64,000 nucleotides of DNA from Laspinema olomoucense D3b (GCF_025370785.1 NZ_JAMXFA010000029.1:1-64000), one strand, 5' to 3'. Positions 36,230-46,442 are shown, counted from the stretch's first letter. The notes: generated by a model not told the origin, from the sequence alone. Numbers and translations are program-made.

Positions 36230-37090
36230 GTGTCTTATCTGGTAAACTATCATGTCAGGCATTCCATTAATATTGGGGATTGGTTTTCCTCTCCCCTGCT
36301 GTACTTTAACTTTCCCGGAGTCCAAACCGAAGCCAAAGATATTGACGATTTACCCCAAGAACCACTCCAGAATCCACATCTAATTCTCGGTGGAGGGGGA
36401 CTCTTATTTCCTCGGTTTCTGGGACCAATCCAGCATTTAAAAACTCAGGTAGATAAAGGCAAGTATATCTTTTGGGGAGTCGGACAGCAAAGTTATAAAG
36501 ATCCATCACTTACCTTTGCTCAATTTGACTATAGCCCTTATGTGGAATCCGTTGATTTACTGGGAATTAGAGATTATGGAGTCGGTTTAAATTGGGTTCC
36601 CTGTGTCAGTTGTATGCATCAGGAGTTCGATCGCCCCCGGGTTCCGCAGCATGAGGTGGTTGTGTTTTCCCACAAAAAGTTTCGGATTCAGGTTCCCGGA
36701 CTACCCACCCTCACGAATGAGTCAATGGATTTCCGGACTGTACTGGATTTCTTAGGGTCTGGAGAAACCATTTTAACCAGTTCTTTTCATGGAGCCTACT
36801 GGGGAACACTTTTAGGGCGGAAAGTCATCGCTTTTCCCTTTACTAGCAAGTTCTATGGACTGAAGCATTCCCCAGTTTTATATCCCGTTAAAAAATGGAA
36901 ACAAAAAAGTTATAAACTGTCTCTGTTTGGCAAGACGCTCTATGAATCTCGGGATCCGAATTGGTTTGAATGCGAGATGGATGATTGGCGTTCATGGCTG
37001 AGTGAATGTCAAAATTATCCCTCTAGTTTGCAGGAATGCCGCGATCGCAACCAGTGGTTTTATCAACAAGTTCTGGATTTATTAACGTAA
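36230..37090 (+). CDS. Polysaccharide pyruvyl transferase-like protein
   Basis: A protein of about 286 residues with the layout of the polysaccharide pyruvyl transferase family: an N-terminal NIGDWFSSPLL segment, LILGGGGLLFPRF, GVGQQS, and a C-terminal donor-binding region TSSFHGAYWGTLLGRKVIAFPF. The SFHG/GR pattern is the family hallmark. Members add pyruvate ketals to exopolysaccharide sugars or, as variants, act as polysaccharide transferases. The frame could begin with a GTG at 36218 overlapping the Shine-Dalgarno. The GTG at 36230 sits eleven bases after AAAGGAG and is preferred. It is co-oriented with the glycosyltransferase upstream. Confidence 0.8.
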   Translation: MSYLVNYHVRHSINIGDWFSSPLLYFNFPGVQTEAKDIDDLPQEPLQNPHLILGGGGLLFPRFLGPIQHLKTQVDKGKYIFWGVGQQSYKDPSLTFAQFDYSPYVESVDLLGIRDYGVGLNWVPCVSCMHQEFDRPRVPQHEVVVFSHKKFRIQVPGLPTLTNESMDFRTVLDFLGSGETILTSSFHGAYWGTLLGRKVIAFPFTSKFYGLKHSPVLYPVKKWKQKSYKLSLFGKTLYESRDPNWFECEMDDWRSWLSECQNYPSSLQECRDRNQWFYQQVLDLLT

Positions 37091-37146
37091 AATTTTGAGG
37101 TTTGCTCCCCAATTTCAGGTGCTTCGGTAAACCAAAAATGGGAGAT

Positions 37147-38397
37147 TTATGAACCATGAACTGACCCAGCGATCGGTGCAATCACTCCGGAGAGAATCTC
37201 TGCCATCGCGTGAAAACTATAATATTGGACGCATCTTTCCCGGGCTTTTTGGCCCCGTTCCTGGGCAATTTCCCAATTTTCAAAAATCTCTTCAATGGTT
37301 TGAGCAATCTGTTGGGGAGCATTCGGATCAACCAAATAACCTGTCTCAGCTAATATCGCCGGAATATCTCCGACTCGCGTTGCTAATACGGGTTTTGCCA
37401 TTGCCATCCCATCGGTTAATTTGAGGGGGAATTGTGCAGCGGCGGCAGCTTCATCTCGCTGGGGAACGACTATAATATGGGCTGCAGCAACTACTTCAGG
37501 CATCTGTTGAATCGGTAAGGTTGGCAGTTTGATAATCCACCGCCCCCATTGTTCCATGAGTTGATTGTCGTAATCATCATAAGGACTACCCCCCACGATC
37601 GCTAGTCTTAAATCTGGCTGATTCAGGCGATCGAGGGCAATTAATACATCTTCTATGCCTTTATAGGGTCTTGGTGCACCGGGAAACATCAGAATCCGAT
37701 ATCCCGAAAGTTGATAGTGATTTCGGCTGGTTTCCGGTTCATAGCGAGTTGGATCAAATAAATCCGTATCTTTGCCATTGGGTAAATACACCCCGCCAAA
37801 GCGCTTTTGCAAAAACTGATTGTGCAGGGTCACCCCATCTGCCCGCGCAATCCATTTTTCCATCCATTTTAAATACAGTGGATGATCTGGATATCGCAAT
37901 TGCCCATTTTCTTTAAAAATATCCCGGGCTAATTGTTTGATACTGGGCGGGCGATATTTCCAAGCGTCACCCCCATGCCAACTCAGTTCCCAGTCATCAA
38001 TATCTAAAAGGACTGGCCGACCAGTTTTCATTTTATTTAATAAAGCCAGTCCAAAACTACTGGGTTTCGGTTTATAGGCATAAATAATATCTCCCGTCAT
38101 TTGATTCACCAAGGAGGTAGCTGATTGAATAAAGTGGGGATATTTTTTGCCGGGAACGGTAATAATGGGGATGTCTTCAAAAGAAGTTTGGACGTTGGGT
38201 TCGTCGTCAAATACAAATCCGAGAATTTCAACGTCATAGTTGAGGCGCTTGAGCACTTGACTGAGTAAAAAGGGGCGAACTCCACCGCCGCCCCAGCGTC
38301 CGGCCCCTTTTTTAGAAAGGTCACTCACCAGAACGGAAATTTTAGGTTTGGCGCTGGCATTTTGCAAGGTATCTCCGGATTGGTTTGGACGATTCAT
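37147..38397 (-). CDS. Glycosyltransferase, family 4 (GT-B)
   Basis: A 416-residue GT-B enzyme. Its N-domain includes KGAGRWGGGGVRPF and LLDIDDWELSWHGG. The C-domain has FPGAPRPYKGIEDVLIAL, then VPQRDEAAAAAQFPLKLTDGMAMAKPVLAT, a family-4-like donor site in which the usual second Glu is replaced by Asp, and finally VGDIPAIL and a Gly-Tyr-Leu-Val tail. No export signal is seen. It faces the operon 35023-37090 convergently and probably contributes to the same surface glycan. Substrate unknown. Confidence 0.87.
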   Translation of the reverse strand: MNRPNQSGDTLQNASAKPKISVLVSDLSKKGAGRWGGGGVRPFLLSQVLKRLNYDVEILGFVFDDEPNVQTSFEDIPIITVPGKKYPHFIQSATSLVNQMTGDIIYAYKPKPSSFGLALLNKMKTGRPVLLDIDDWELSWHGGDAWKYRPPSIKQLARDIFKENGQLRYPDHPLYLKWMEKWIARADGVTLHNQFLQKRFGGVYLPNGKDTDLFDPTRYEPETSRNHYQLSGYRILMFPGAPRPYKGIEDVLIALDRLNQPDLRLAIVGGSPYDDYDNQLMEQWGRWIIKLPTLPIQQMPEVVAAAHIIVVPQRDEAAAAAQFPLKLTDGMAMAKPVLATRVGDIPAILAETGYLVDPNAPQQIAQTIEEIFENWEIAQERGQKARERCVQYYSFHAMAEILSGVIAPIAGSVHGS

Positions 38398-38461
38398 GGG
38401 GGGTAATCATGTTGCCTATACAGTCCTATTATCGCTAGTCAGCGATAATTTTATCCGTATT

Positions 38462-39466
38462 TTAATCAACTTTATGACGCTGTTGATGCCACTGCCATGC
38501 ATGGGAGATGATATCATAAAGGTCGGGATACTCGGGATTCCAACCTAATATCTTTCTGGCTTTTTCACTGCTTCCGACTAAAACTGGAGGGTCTCCAGGA
38601 CGGCGATCGCCAATTTTTTTAGCTACCTCTTTCCCCACTACTTTCTCGGCAGTTTCAATCACATCTTTGACCGAAAAACCACTCCCATTCCCTAAATTGA
38701 ATATCTCCGTTTCTCCCCCCTTCAACAAATATTCCAGTCCCAAAATATGGGCAGAGGCTAAATCATTCACATGAATATAATCCCGAATACAGGTGCCATC
38801 TGGGGTTGGATAATCGGTTCCGTAAATTGAAATAAATTCTCGGTGTCCCAAGGCAGTTTGTAACACTAAGGGAATCAGATGAGTTTCTGGATCATGATCT
38901 TCCCCGATCGCCCCATCGGGATCGGCCCCGGCTGCATTAAAATAGCGGAAAATCACGGACTTTAAGCCGTATGCAGCATCAAAGTCACTCAAAATCTTTT
39001 CTACCATGAGTTTGGTCATCCCATAGGGATTGATCGGATGCTGGGGATGGTCTTCCGTTAAAGGAATCTTCTCAGGAATCCCGTAGGTGGCACAGGTGGA
39101 GGAAAAGACAAAGTTTTTTACCGATGCGGCTAACATCGCTTCTAATAAGGTTAACGTCCCTGTGACATTGTTGCGGTAATATTTCGCCGGGTCCGTCACC
39201 GACTCGCCCACATAAGCGTAGGCCGAAAAGTGCATAACGGCTGAAAAATCATGGGTGGCAAATACGTTATTTAAAAGGGCGCGATCGTTGGTATCTCCTT
39301 CTATTAATTCGACTTTTAAAACATCCTCTACGATGTCCCGATGTCCATAGACTAAGTTATCTAAAATAGTGACTTGATACCCAGCTTTTTTCAGACTTAA
39401 GACGGCATGGGAACCAATATAACCGGCCCCGCCTGTGACTAAAATTGTTTTATTGTTGTCGCTCAC
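38462..39466 (-). CDS. galE: UDP-glucose 4-epimerase
   Basis: A 334-residue extended short-chain dehydrogenase interconverting UDP-glucose and UDP-galactose. The NAD site TGGAGYIGSHAV opens the protein. The catalytic Ser-Tyr-Lys set is visible in FSSTCATYG and NPYGMTKLMVE. The FRYFNAAGADPDG and NLGNGSGFSV motifs are typical. The best start is a GTG following AAAAAAGG. It supplies galactosyl donors for the neighbouring glycosyltransferases and lies 65 bp upstream of one of them on the same strand. Confidence 0.95.
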   Translation of the reverse strand: MSDNNKTILVTGGAGYIGSHAVLSLKKAGYQVTILDNLVYGHRDIVEDVLKVELIEGDTNDRALLNNVFATHDFSAVMHFSAYAYVGESVTDPAKYYRNNVTGTLTLLEAMLAASVKNFVFSSTCATYGIPEKIPLTEDHPQHPINPYGMTKLMVEKILSDFDAAYGLKSVIFRYFNAAGADPDGAIGEDHDPETHLIPLVLQTALGHREFISIYGTDYPTPDGTCIRDYIHVNDLASAHILGLEYLLKGGETEIFNLGNGSGFSVKDVIETAEKVVGKEVAKKIGDRRPGDPPVLVGSSEKARKILGWNPEYPDLYDIISHAWQWHQQRHKVD

Positions 39467-39557
39467 CTTTTTTCATTCCTTTGTCTGTATTCTTGATTTT
39501 TTAAAAGAGTTGCCCGCTCATCGACGGATGCGCATGATGGGTTCACTCCCTAACTAA

Positions 39558-39764
39558 TTAGGTGATAATTTTAATCCGATCGCTCTGGATTAGTTCAAAA
39601 ATCCGATTGATTTGCCGCCGGTCTTCATCGGTAATATTTTTCCCTGATAGCAAAACATTGGCAATTTGCAGATGTTCTTGAGTGGTGATTTCATTGCTTT
39701 CTAGGATTCGCTCAATCATTTGATGAATGGTAAAAAGCGGTTTAATCGGAGTCGGTCTTCCCAT
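39558..39764 (-). CDS. Small conserved hypothetical protein
   Basis: A 68-residue soluble helical protein with no Cys and no membrane span: a basic N-terminus, then ERILESNEITTQEHLQI and DEDRRQINRIFELI. It resembles small proteins found widely in cyanobacteria, but I cannot name a domain. The gene stands about 90 bp upstream of galE on the same strand. Confidence 0.7.
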   Translation of the reverse strand: MGRPTPIKPLFTIHQMIERILESNEITTQEHLQIANVLLSGKNITDEDRRQINRIFELIQSDRIKIIT

Positions 39765-39964
39765 TAGCTTTTTTCGGACTAGAGTGGGGTAAAGTTTGGC
39801 TCAAAGCCTTAACGGTTCTATTTTATCTGCTTCAATTCAGGATTCCGGTAAATTTGTTACCCTAAAATTATAAAGACTTGATAAAGTTTTGGCAAGTTTT
39901 GACCGCGCCGTCAATTTTACCGCAGTTATCCATCATTTATATTCACTCCAGGAGGAAGGATTCA

Positions 39965-40738
39965 ATGCAAGTTTATCGGCTCAATGCCCTTGCGGACAAT
40001 TATATCTTTTTACTGCACGACCCCGCGCAAAATGTGGCAGCGGTGGTGGATCCGGCTGAGGCGGATCCGGTACTGAGGCAATTGCAGGCCCTGGGCGCTA
40101 AGTTAACGGCGATCTTCAATACCCACCACCACCGAGATCATGTGGGGGGTAATCAGGCATTGATGCAGCATTTTGAGGGGGTGACGGTGTATGGAGGGGC
40201 CCAGGACCGAGGCAGAATTCCGGGACAGCAGGTGTTTTTGCAGGAGGGCGATCGCGTGGAATTTGCCCAACGCACGGGGACCGTGTTCTTTCTGCCCGGA
40301 CATACCCGCGCCCACATTGCCTATTATTTTCCCCCGGCCCCTGGAGAGGAACTGGGGGATTTGTTCTGTGGGGATACCTTGTTTGCCGGGGGTTGTGGGC
40401 GCTTGTTTGAAGGGACCCCCGCCCAAATGCTTTCGTCCCTGAGTAAACTCCGGGAATTACCGGATCAGACGCGAGTTTGGTGCGCCCACGAATATACCTT
40501 ATCCAATCTTCAGTTTGCCTTAACGGTGGATGGAGAGAACCCAGATTTACAGGAACGGTTTGCCGAGGTGAAGGCGGCGCGATCGCGGAATGAGGCGACG
40601 ATTCCTGCGATTTTGGGTGTGGAAAAGCGCACCAATCCCTTTTTGCGCTGGGAAGATCCGGTATTACAGCGGGCAGTCAATGGGGCTGACCCCGTACAAA
40701 CTTTTGCTCGCCTCCGGGGTCGCAAGGATTCCTTTTAG
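39965..40738 (+). CDS. gloB: Hydroxyacylglutathione hydrolase (glyoxalase II)
   Basis: A 257-residue metallo-beta-lactamase-fold enzyme hydrolysing S-lactoylglutathione in methylglyoxal detoxification. The metal site is intact: [10 protein letters not shown], a His in LPGHTRAH, an Asp in [10 protein letters not shown], and a His in [10 protein letters not shown]. The C-terminal glutathione-binding part includes EKRTNPFLR. The frame opens 29 codons earlier, but the ATG (MQVYRLNAL) with AGGAGG upstream is the clear start. Confidence 0.95.
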   Translation: MQVYRLNALADNYIFLLHDPAQNVAAVVDPAEADPVLRQLQALGAKLTAIFNTHHHRDHVGGNQALMQHFEGVTVYGGAQDRGRIPGQQVFLQEGDRVEFAQRTGTVFFLPGHTRAHIAYYFPPAPGEELGDLFCGDTLFAGGCGRLFEGTPAQMLSSLSKLRELPDQTRVWCAHEYTLSNLQFALTVDGENPDLQERFAEVKAARSRNEATIPAILGVEKRTNPFLRWEDPVLQRAVNGADPVQTFARLRGRKDSF

Positions 40739-40862
40739 CACAGTTTGGGTTCCAGAGTATCCCTAACGGTAGTGCGATCGCTGTTAAGTACCTTGCTCCC
40801 GCCTCTAAAGGAAATACAATAAAAAAGGCTCAGTTTATTTGCTCTTTTTCTTGCTACTGAAT

Positions 40863-41252
40863 ATGACCGAAAATCCCGAATCGGGGACAACTTACGAAGG
40901 CGGCTGTCACTGTGGTGCAGTGCGATTTCGCGTCACGGTTGATCGCCACGAAGCGATTGACTGTAACTGTTCCATCTGTCAGAAAAAAGGCTTTTTACAT
41001 TTGATTGTTCCCCCCGATCGCTTTACCCTGTTACAGGGAGAAGAGATGTTACAAACTTATACCTTTAATACCAGATCCGCGAAACACTTGTTTTGTCAAC
41101 AATGCGGGATTCATTCGTTTTATAGACCGCGATCGCACCCTGACAGCTTCGATGTGAATGTGCGATGTTTGGATGGGGATGTCGCGGCGAAATTTGCCGT
41201 AACTCCCTTTGATGGACAAAACTGGGAAGACAACATCCAAACGATTCAATAA
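40863..41252 (+). CDS. GFA / CENP-V family zinc protein
   Basis: A 129-residue protein of the GFA family, named after glutathione-dependent formaldehyde-activating enzyme. The zinc-binding cysteines are all present: CHCG, CNCSIC and CQQCG. The family binds glutathione or related thiols through a twin-zinc fold. Most members have no proven activity. The frame extends eight codons upstream. I use the ATG at MTENPESG. It stands 125 bp after gloB, another glutathione-linked gene, which may be coincidental. Confidence 0.85.
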   Translation: MTENPESGTTYEGGCHCGAVRFRVTVDRHEAIDCNCSICQKKGFLHLIVPPDRFTLLQGEEMLQTYTFNTRSAKHLFCQQCGIHSFYRPRSHPDSFDVNVRCLDGDVAAKFAVTPFDGQNWEDNIQTIQ

Positions 41253-41280
41253 AACCGGCGATCGCCTGGGACCGAGGGGG

Positions 41281-42135
41281 TTAATCTCCCCCTGGCATCC
41301 CGAGTAACTGCCATTCCCCGTTAATTTTGCCAAATAAAGCGTGAGATTCTAGGGGAGAATACACATAACGATTGTAAACATAGCCCTCGCGATCGTCACT
41401 GAGTCGAATCGCCGTCCAACTATCAATCGGGTCAAAGGTTTCCGGGAGTTGGCGATCGCGGTCCAGTTGCACCACTTCATTCGACAGAGTAGCGATCGCC
41501 TCACTGTCTAAACTGGGTTGCGATCGGGCATTGACATTTTCGCCCACCACCACCACGCGCTCCAGTTGCCAAGAAACTCCTTCAGAGGAAGCCGGTGGCG
41601 GAACCTGTCTGGCAAAGGCTTGAGCCACATTCGGACAAACCCAAATTTCCGAACCTGGATCAGTATTATCCGGCGGAGGATTTTCTGCCGGAGCACAGCC
41701 GATGGCGACTGCTTTTTCCAGAATCAACCAAAATCGCCCTTTAGGGTCATCTAAATTCAAATTCTCCCGAGTTTGGGGACGAGAAAAGCCAATGGTTATA
41801 CCTGTTTCGGGGAGGATTGAACCCAGAAATTCGGCATTGCGCTTTTGTACCGCCTCTCGTAATTGGGCCCGAAACTCATAGAAATCGCTACCGGGTTCGG
41901 CTTCATCTTCTAAAATGAGCTGTCCTTCCGAATTTGGGGGGGCAACGGGTCCCGAAGCCCCAAAAGTGATCATCCTGGGTTCACCGGCTTTAGAATGAGC
42001 GCGGATTAGGGCTGCCAAAAGAGCACCCAAAGCTAATCCGACACCGATCGCCATTAAGATCGACCAGCGGAGTTTTTTTAGGGAGTAACGCCCTCTCTTT
42101 GTAGCCTTTTTAGCCATGTGGTCTGATTTGCTCAT
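41281..42135 (-). CDS. Membrane-anchored SH3-domain protein
   Basis: A protein of about 284 residues. A short basic N-terminus (KKATKRGRYSLKKLR) and one transmembrane helix (about 25-45) place the bulk outside the cytoplasm. Residues about 185-265 form a bacterial SH3-like fold (VVVGENVNARSQPSLDSEAIATL, then EGYVYNRYVY). The middle is unassigned and includes the strand GRFWLILEKAVAIG. SH3b domains bind peptidoglycan or proteins. Two nearby ATGs could serve as start, and the frame runs up to 42189. No function beyond the domain is claimed. Confidence 0.75.
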   Translation of the reverse strand: MSKSDHMAKKATKRGRYSLKKLRWSILMAIGVGLALGALLAALIRAHSKAGEPRMITFGASGPVAPPNSEGQLILEDEAEPGSDFYEFRAQLREAVQKRNAEFLGSILPETGITIGFSRPQTRENLNLDDPKGRFWLILEKAVAIGCAPAENPPPDNTDPGSEIWVCPNVAQAFARQVPPPASSEGVSWQLERVVVVGENVNARSQPSLDSEAIATLSNEVVQLDRDRQLPETFDPIDSWTAIRLSDDREGYVYNRYVYSPLESHALFGKINGEWQLLGMPGGD

Positions 42136-42686
42136 GAGCAACCCAGTGACCCCCTGTCGTGCCATGCTCCAGATCAGGAGCCTTGTCACCGGGTAGAGTT
42201 AAGCCAGTCTGGGGGATTTCCCCGCTATTTTAGCGGAAAAGCGATCGGCACTCAACCCGGGCCAAGGCACAGATGTCAAGATTTGATCCATAAACTCCCG
42301 GAAAAAATTATTTTTTCCGTTCAAGATCGGGGCAGATCATCCCCGGCGATCGCCACACAATCAGATCTAATACGGAATCTGTTTGCTAAAGACCTACTTT
42401 ACTCTTGAGCCTGCGGAGGCAGGCTTCGTCCGCAAACGCCCCACCCTTTAGGGTGTGGAATTTTATAGACTTTAACAACCGGATTTGGTATAACCTTCCG
42501 CACAACCCAGAACTGAGCCTCCGGCGCAAACGGGCTCAAAAACTGAGAAAAGTATTAAAAGAGATTAAATATTCGGCGCAGTGCTCACAAAATGGGCTAT
42601 AGAAAACAAAAGAACACCCACGTTATTATTGTCATCATTGTCCGAGTTAAGTTCTTAGTCCATCTTCAAAAAATTGTCCGTAGCTT
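42136..42686. other. Intergenic region with possible transposon end
   Basis: About 550 bp. A hairpin-rich stretch at 42410-42462 (CCTGCGGAGGCAGG and CCACCCTTTAGGGTGTGG) resembles the ends of IS200/IS605-type elements seen in cyanobacteria, but no transposase is nearby. A 17-base sequence at 42475-42491 recurs at 23214-23230. No gene is supported. Confidence 0.35.
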
Positions 42687-45293
42687 ATGCAACCAATTCG
42701 CACGTTTAACGTTTCTCCCTCTCTGCCTCCACAACTGGAACCCTTACGCACCTTAGCCTACAATCTCCACTGGGACTGGAATGTAGAGACCAAAGACCTG
42801 TTCCGGCGTTTAGACCGGGACCTGTGGGAATCGAGCCGTCACAATCCCGTCTTGATGCTGGGAACCATTTCCCAGGAACGCCTGGAAGAAATGGCAGAAG
42901 ATGAAGGCTTTCTGGCCCAGATCGACCGCGCCGCGCGGCAACTGGACGACTACCTGAAAGAGCGCACCTGGTATCGCAAACACCGGGAGAAAGAGAAACA
43001 TCAAGAATGTTTTGTGTATTTCTCGGCGGAATTTGGCCTCACGGAATGTCTGCCGATTTACTCGGGGGGCTTAGGGTTACTCGCTGGGGATCACCTGAAA
43101 TCTGCCAGCGATCGCGGTTTACCCCTAGTTGGCGTCGGACTCCTCTACCAAGAAGGATATTTTAGCCAATATCTGAACGCCGATGGGTGGCAGCAAGAGC
43201 GTTACCCCATCAACGACTTCTACAATATGCCCCTGTACCTAGAGCGAGACGCACAGGGGAATGAATTACGCATTGAGGTAGACTATCCCGGGCGAAAAGT
43301 ATATGCGCGGGTCTGGCGGGTCCAAGTAGGGACTGTTCCCTTGTATATGCTCGATACCAACATCGAACCAAACAATCCCTACGATCACGATATCACCGAC
43401 AAACTCTATGGCGGAGATCTCGATATGCGGATTCACCAAGAGATGATGTTGGGAATCGGTGGCGTGCGAATGCTCAAGGCCCTCGGCTACGAACCCACCG
43501 CCTACCACATGAATGAAGGGCATTCGGCCTTTTTAGCCTTAGAACGGATTTCAATTTTAATCCGAGAACAGGGTCTCACATTCAAGGAAGCCAAAGAAGT
43601 AGTTGCTGCCAGCAATGTCTTCACGACTCATACTCCAGTTGCTGCCGGATTTGACCTGTTCCCCCATGATAAAGTCATGCACTATTTAGGTCATTATGCC
43701 GAGGAATTTGGCCTGGGAAGAGAACAATTTCTAGCCTTGGGACGGGACAATACAGGGGATTTGGAGTCTCCTTTTAGTATGGCAACCCTGGCGATCGAGA
43801 TGGCAAGTTTTATTAATGGGGTCGCCAAATTACATGGCGAAGTCTCCAAGGTGCTATTTAATAACCTCTGGCCCAAACTTCCCCCTTCGGAAGTGCCGAT
43901 TACCTCGATTACCAATGGTGTACACGCCCGCAGTTGCGTGGCAAAATATACCCAGGAACTCTACGATCGCTATCTCGGACCCAAATGGTCCACCACCCCC
44001 GCCCACTATCCCTTGTGGGAACGGGTAGACGCCATCCCCGATGACGAACTGTGGCGCAACCAGGACCTCTGCCGTGCGGAACTCGTCGTCTTCGTCCGGG
44101 AACGACTCCAAAAATACTTACGAGCTCGCGGCGCTTCCTTCACCGAAATTGATGCATCGCGAGAAGTGCTGGACCCCGGAGTTCTCACCATTGGGTTTGC
44201 ACGGCGCTTTGCCACCTACAAACGGGCTACATTGTTCCTCCGCGACCTCGATCGCATCAAACGGATCTTACTGGGGTTAAATAACGACCTGATTCCCGGT
44301 GGTAAAAACGCCCTCAAAAAGCCAATGGTTCAGTTTGTCATCGCCGGAAAAGCTCACCCCCACGACATTCCGGGCAAAGAAATGATCCGTCATATCACCC
44401 ATTTTATTCGGGAACAAGGATGCGAAAAAAATGTGGTGTTTATCCCCGATTACGATATTAACGTAGCGCGGATGATGGTATCAGGCTGTGATGTGTGGTT
44501 AAATACCCCCCGTCGTCCTCGGGAAGCATCGGGAACCAGTGGAATGAAAGCGTCCATGAATGGATTATTGAACCTCAGTATCCTGGATGGATGGTGGGAT
44601 GAAGCGGACTACGTTCGCACCGGGTGGCCGATCGGACATGGGGAATTCTATGACGACCCTAATTATCAAGATGAAGTGGAAGCGAATGCTCTGTATGACT
44701 TGCTGGAAAAAGAAGTGATTCCCCTGTTCTACAATCGGGATGAAGAGGGCATTCCCCGCAAGTGGGTGGCGAAAATGAAAGATGCCATTCGCTTGAATTG
44801 TCCGCTGTTTAATACAGCCCGGATGGTGAGTGAATATGCAACTCGGGCCTATTTCCCGGCAAGCGATCGCTACTATGCCATGACCACCCACGGTTGTCAA
44901 CCGGCCAAAGAACTAGCGGCTTGGAAAACTCACCTGTTTGAACGCTGGTATGACATCAAGATTCTGGACATTGATATTTCTGAGTCTGATGATGTCAAAG
45001 TCAACCAAAGTATTAATGTCAAAGCGCTGCTAGACCTAGCCGGATTGAGCGACTCTGACCTAGAAGTTCAACTCTACAAAGGACCAATGGATGCCGATGG
45101 TAATATTATCAATGGCGTCTCCGTCGTCATGGATTATCAAGGCACTGATGCTAATCAACAAAGTATCTATACCGCAAACATTGCCTACAATTCTTCGGGA
45201 TTACAAGGATTGTCTCTGCGGGTGTTACCGAAACATCCCTATTTAAGCAGTCCGTTCCAACGGGGTTTACAAGTGCTTTGGGCCAATGCTTAG
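42687..45293 (+). CDS. glgP: Alpha-glucan (glycogen) phosphorylase, GT35
   Basis: An 868-residue alpha-glucan-family phosphorylase releasing glucose-1-phosphate from glycogen. The N-terminus is of the short bacterial type (LAYNLHWDWNVETKDLF), then YFSAEFGLTECLPIYSGGLGLLAGDH. The PLP-binding Lys is in the GTSGMKASMNG segment after RREASG. The substrate-loop motifs TTHTPVAAGFD and SITNGVHARSC are present. This form lacks the long allosteric N-terminal extension of eukaryotic enzymes. The stop overlaps the end of the convergent DUF429 gene by four bases. Confidence 0.94.
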   Translation: MQPIRTFNVSPSLPPQLEPLRTLAYNLHWDWNVETKDLFRRLDRDLWESSRHNPVLMLGTISQERLEEMAEDEGFLAQIDRAARQLDDYLKERTWYRKHREKEKHQECFVYFSAEFGLTECLPIYSGGLGLLAGDHLKSASDRGLPLVGVGLLYQEGYFSQYLNADGWQQERYPINDFYNMPLYLERDAQGNELRIEVDYPGRKVYARVWRVQVGTVPLYMLDTNIEPNNPYDHDITDKLYGGDLDMRIHQEMMLGIGGVRMLKALGYEPTAYHMNEGHSAFLALERISILIREQGLTFKEAKEVVAASNVFTTHTPVAAGFDLFPHDKVMHYLGHYAEEFGLGREQFLALGRDNTGDLESPFSMATLAIEMASFINGVAKLHGEVSKVLFNNLWPKLPPSEVPITSITNGVHARSCVAKYTQELYDRYLGPKWSTTPAHYPLWERVDAIPDDELWRNQDLCRAELVVFVRERLQKYLRARGASFTEIDASREVLDPGVLTIGFARRFATYKRATLFLRDLDRIKRILLGLNNDLIPGGKNALKKPMVQFVIAGKAHPHDIPGKEMIRHITHFIREQGCEKNVVFIPDYDINVARMMVSGCDVWLNTPRRPREASGTSGMKASMNGLLNLSILDGWWDEADYVRTGWPIGHGEFYDDPNYQDEVEANALYDLLEKEVIPLFYNRDEEGIPRKWVAKMKDAIRLNCPLFNTARMVSEYATRAYFPASDRYYAMTTHGCQPAKELAAWKTHLFERWYDIKILDIDISESDDVKVNQSINVKALLDLAGLSDSDLEVQLYKGPMDADGNIINGVSVVMDYQGTDANQQSIYTANIAYNSSGLQGLSLRVLPKHPYLSSPFQRGLQVLWANA

Positions 45294-46210
45294 AGGTCGA
45301 TGACGTCAGGTTTCGGGGTCTCAGTGGATGGGGGATTTGAACCACGGATTTCACTGATTTCACTGATATGATGACTGATTTGTAGGGGTGATTTATGGAT
45401 TGCCCCTACATCAGTTATTTGATTGACGGAAGGATGATTTGGAATGATGATATAGCCGTTGGCATAAGCTTCGGTGACCGGATCGGTACTGACTCCTAAT
45501 ACGAGATTGCGATCGCACCCCCAGTACCACCAATGAGCGCCGATATAAGCGCAAATGATGGCATCGAGTTGGTCTTCAATGGCTTTGAATAATTTAGAGC
45601 TTTTAGCGGTTAATTTTTCAATAAAAATATCGAGAGGTTCACTCAAAATCCAAAAATCTGACTTTAAACTTAAACTGGGTTCTAAATTGGGCAAAATTTC
45701 GACAATATATTGCCGGAGTTTGATTAATTCTAAGCGGCGATCGCCTAATTTACCTTTTTTGTATTTGAGAATCCGAGATAACCCAAATAAATTAATCATC
45801 GCCGGATGAGGAAACACCTCAATTTGATAGCGATCGCACCGTTGGGGAATCATCATCGGTGCGTGCATAAAACCCCGCATCTCTAAACTATTCCCAAACC
45901 CCACAGTATGACTGGCAAATCGACTGTTGAGATTTGCCGGATAACACCCAGCATGATAGCGCCCAAAATAGCGATGAGTCTGCTTATCCGGCAGTCTCAT
46001 CCCCGTAGCATTTGGAATCAGCGTCGGCGCATCCACCGCAATCAGTCCCGGTTCGGGTTCAGGAACTCTTTGATCCACCCACTCCAGGATATCCACCGTT
46101 GATAATTTACAGTCTAAATCCGTCAATTGTAATTGATTATTTTCCCAAACCAAACAACATAAACCACTCGCGCCGGAACTCCATCCAAGGTCAATTCCAA
46201 TAAATTTCAT
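45290..46210 (-). CDS. DUF429 domain-containing protein
   Basis: A 306-residue protein with the DUF429 layout: an RNase H-like N-terminus (MKFIGIDLGWSSGASGLCCL, giving an Asp-containing first strand), IAVDAPTLIPN, a central RYQIEVFPHPAMINLFGL segment, and DAIICAYIGAHWWYWG near the C-terminus. The family is predicted to be nuclease-like, with no proven substrate. The last 50 residues, rich in Ser, Pro and His, look like a variable tail. The stop overlaps the glgP stop region by four bases. Confidence 0.8.
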   Translation of the reverse strand: MKFIGIDLGWSSGASGLCCLVWENNQLQLTDLDCKLSTVDILEWVDQRVPEPEPGLIAVDAPTLIPNATGMRLPDKQTHRYFGRYHAGCYPANLNSRFASHTVGFGNSLEMRGFMHAPMMIPQRCDRYQIEVFPHPAMINLFGLSRILKYKKGKLGDRRLELIKLRQYIVEILPNLEPSLSLKSDFWILSEPLDIFIEKLTAKSSKLFKAIEDQLDAIICAYIGAHWWYWGCDRNLVLGVSTDPVTEAYANGYIIIPNHPSVNQITDVGAIHKSPLQISHHISEISEIRGSNPPSTETPKPDVIDL

Positions 46211-46442
46211 CGGTTTTTAATCATTATTTTGACAGAATCGCTAATCATTCTAAACAGTAAAACAGGTAAATCAGGTTAATTGTCTCAAGGGTTGAACGCC
46301 GCATCAACTAACGGATTGAATCCCACACCAGACGGGTGCATCCGTTGTTACCAGAATTTTAGCCTTTAGAAGTGGCAGGAAAAAGAAGCAGACTGAGCCA
46401 GTTTTATGATAAACTGTTAAATACACAGCGGAGGGAAAAATT

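Noticed and set aside
42410-42462. Possible IS200/IS605 end
   Set aside because: Hairpins are suggestive, but no TnpA/TnpB or second end was found, so no mobile element is claimed.
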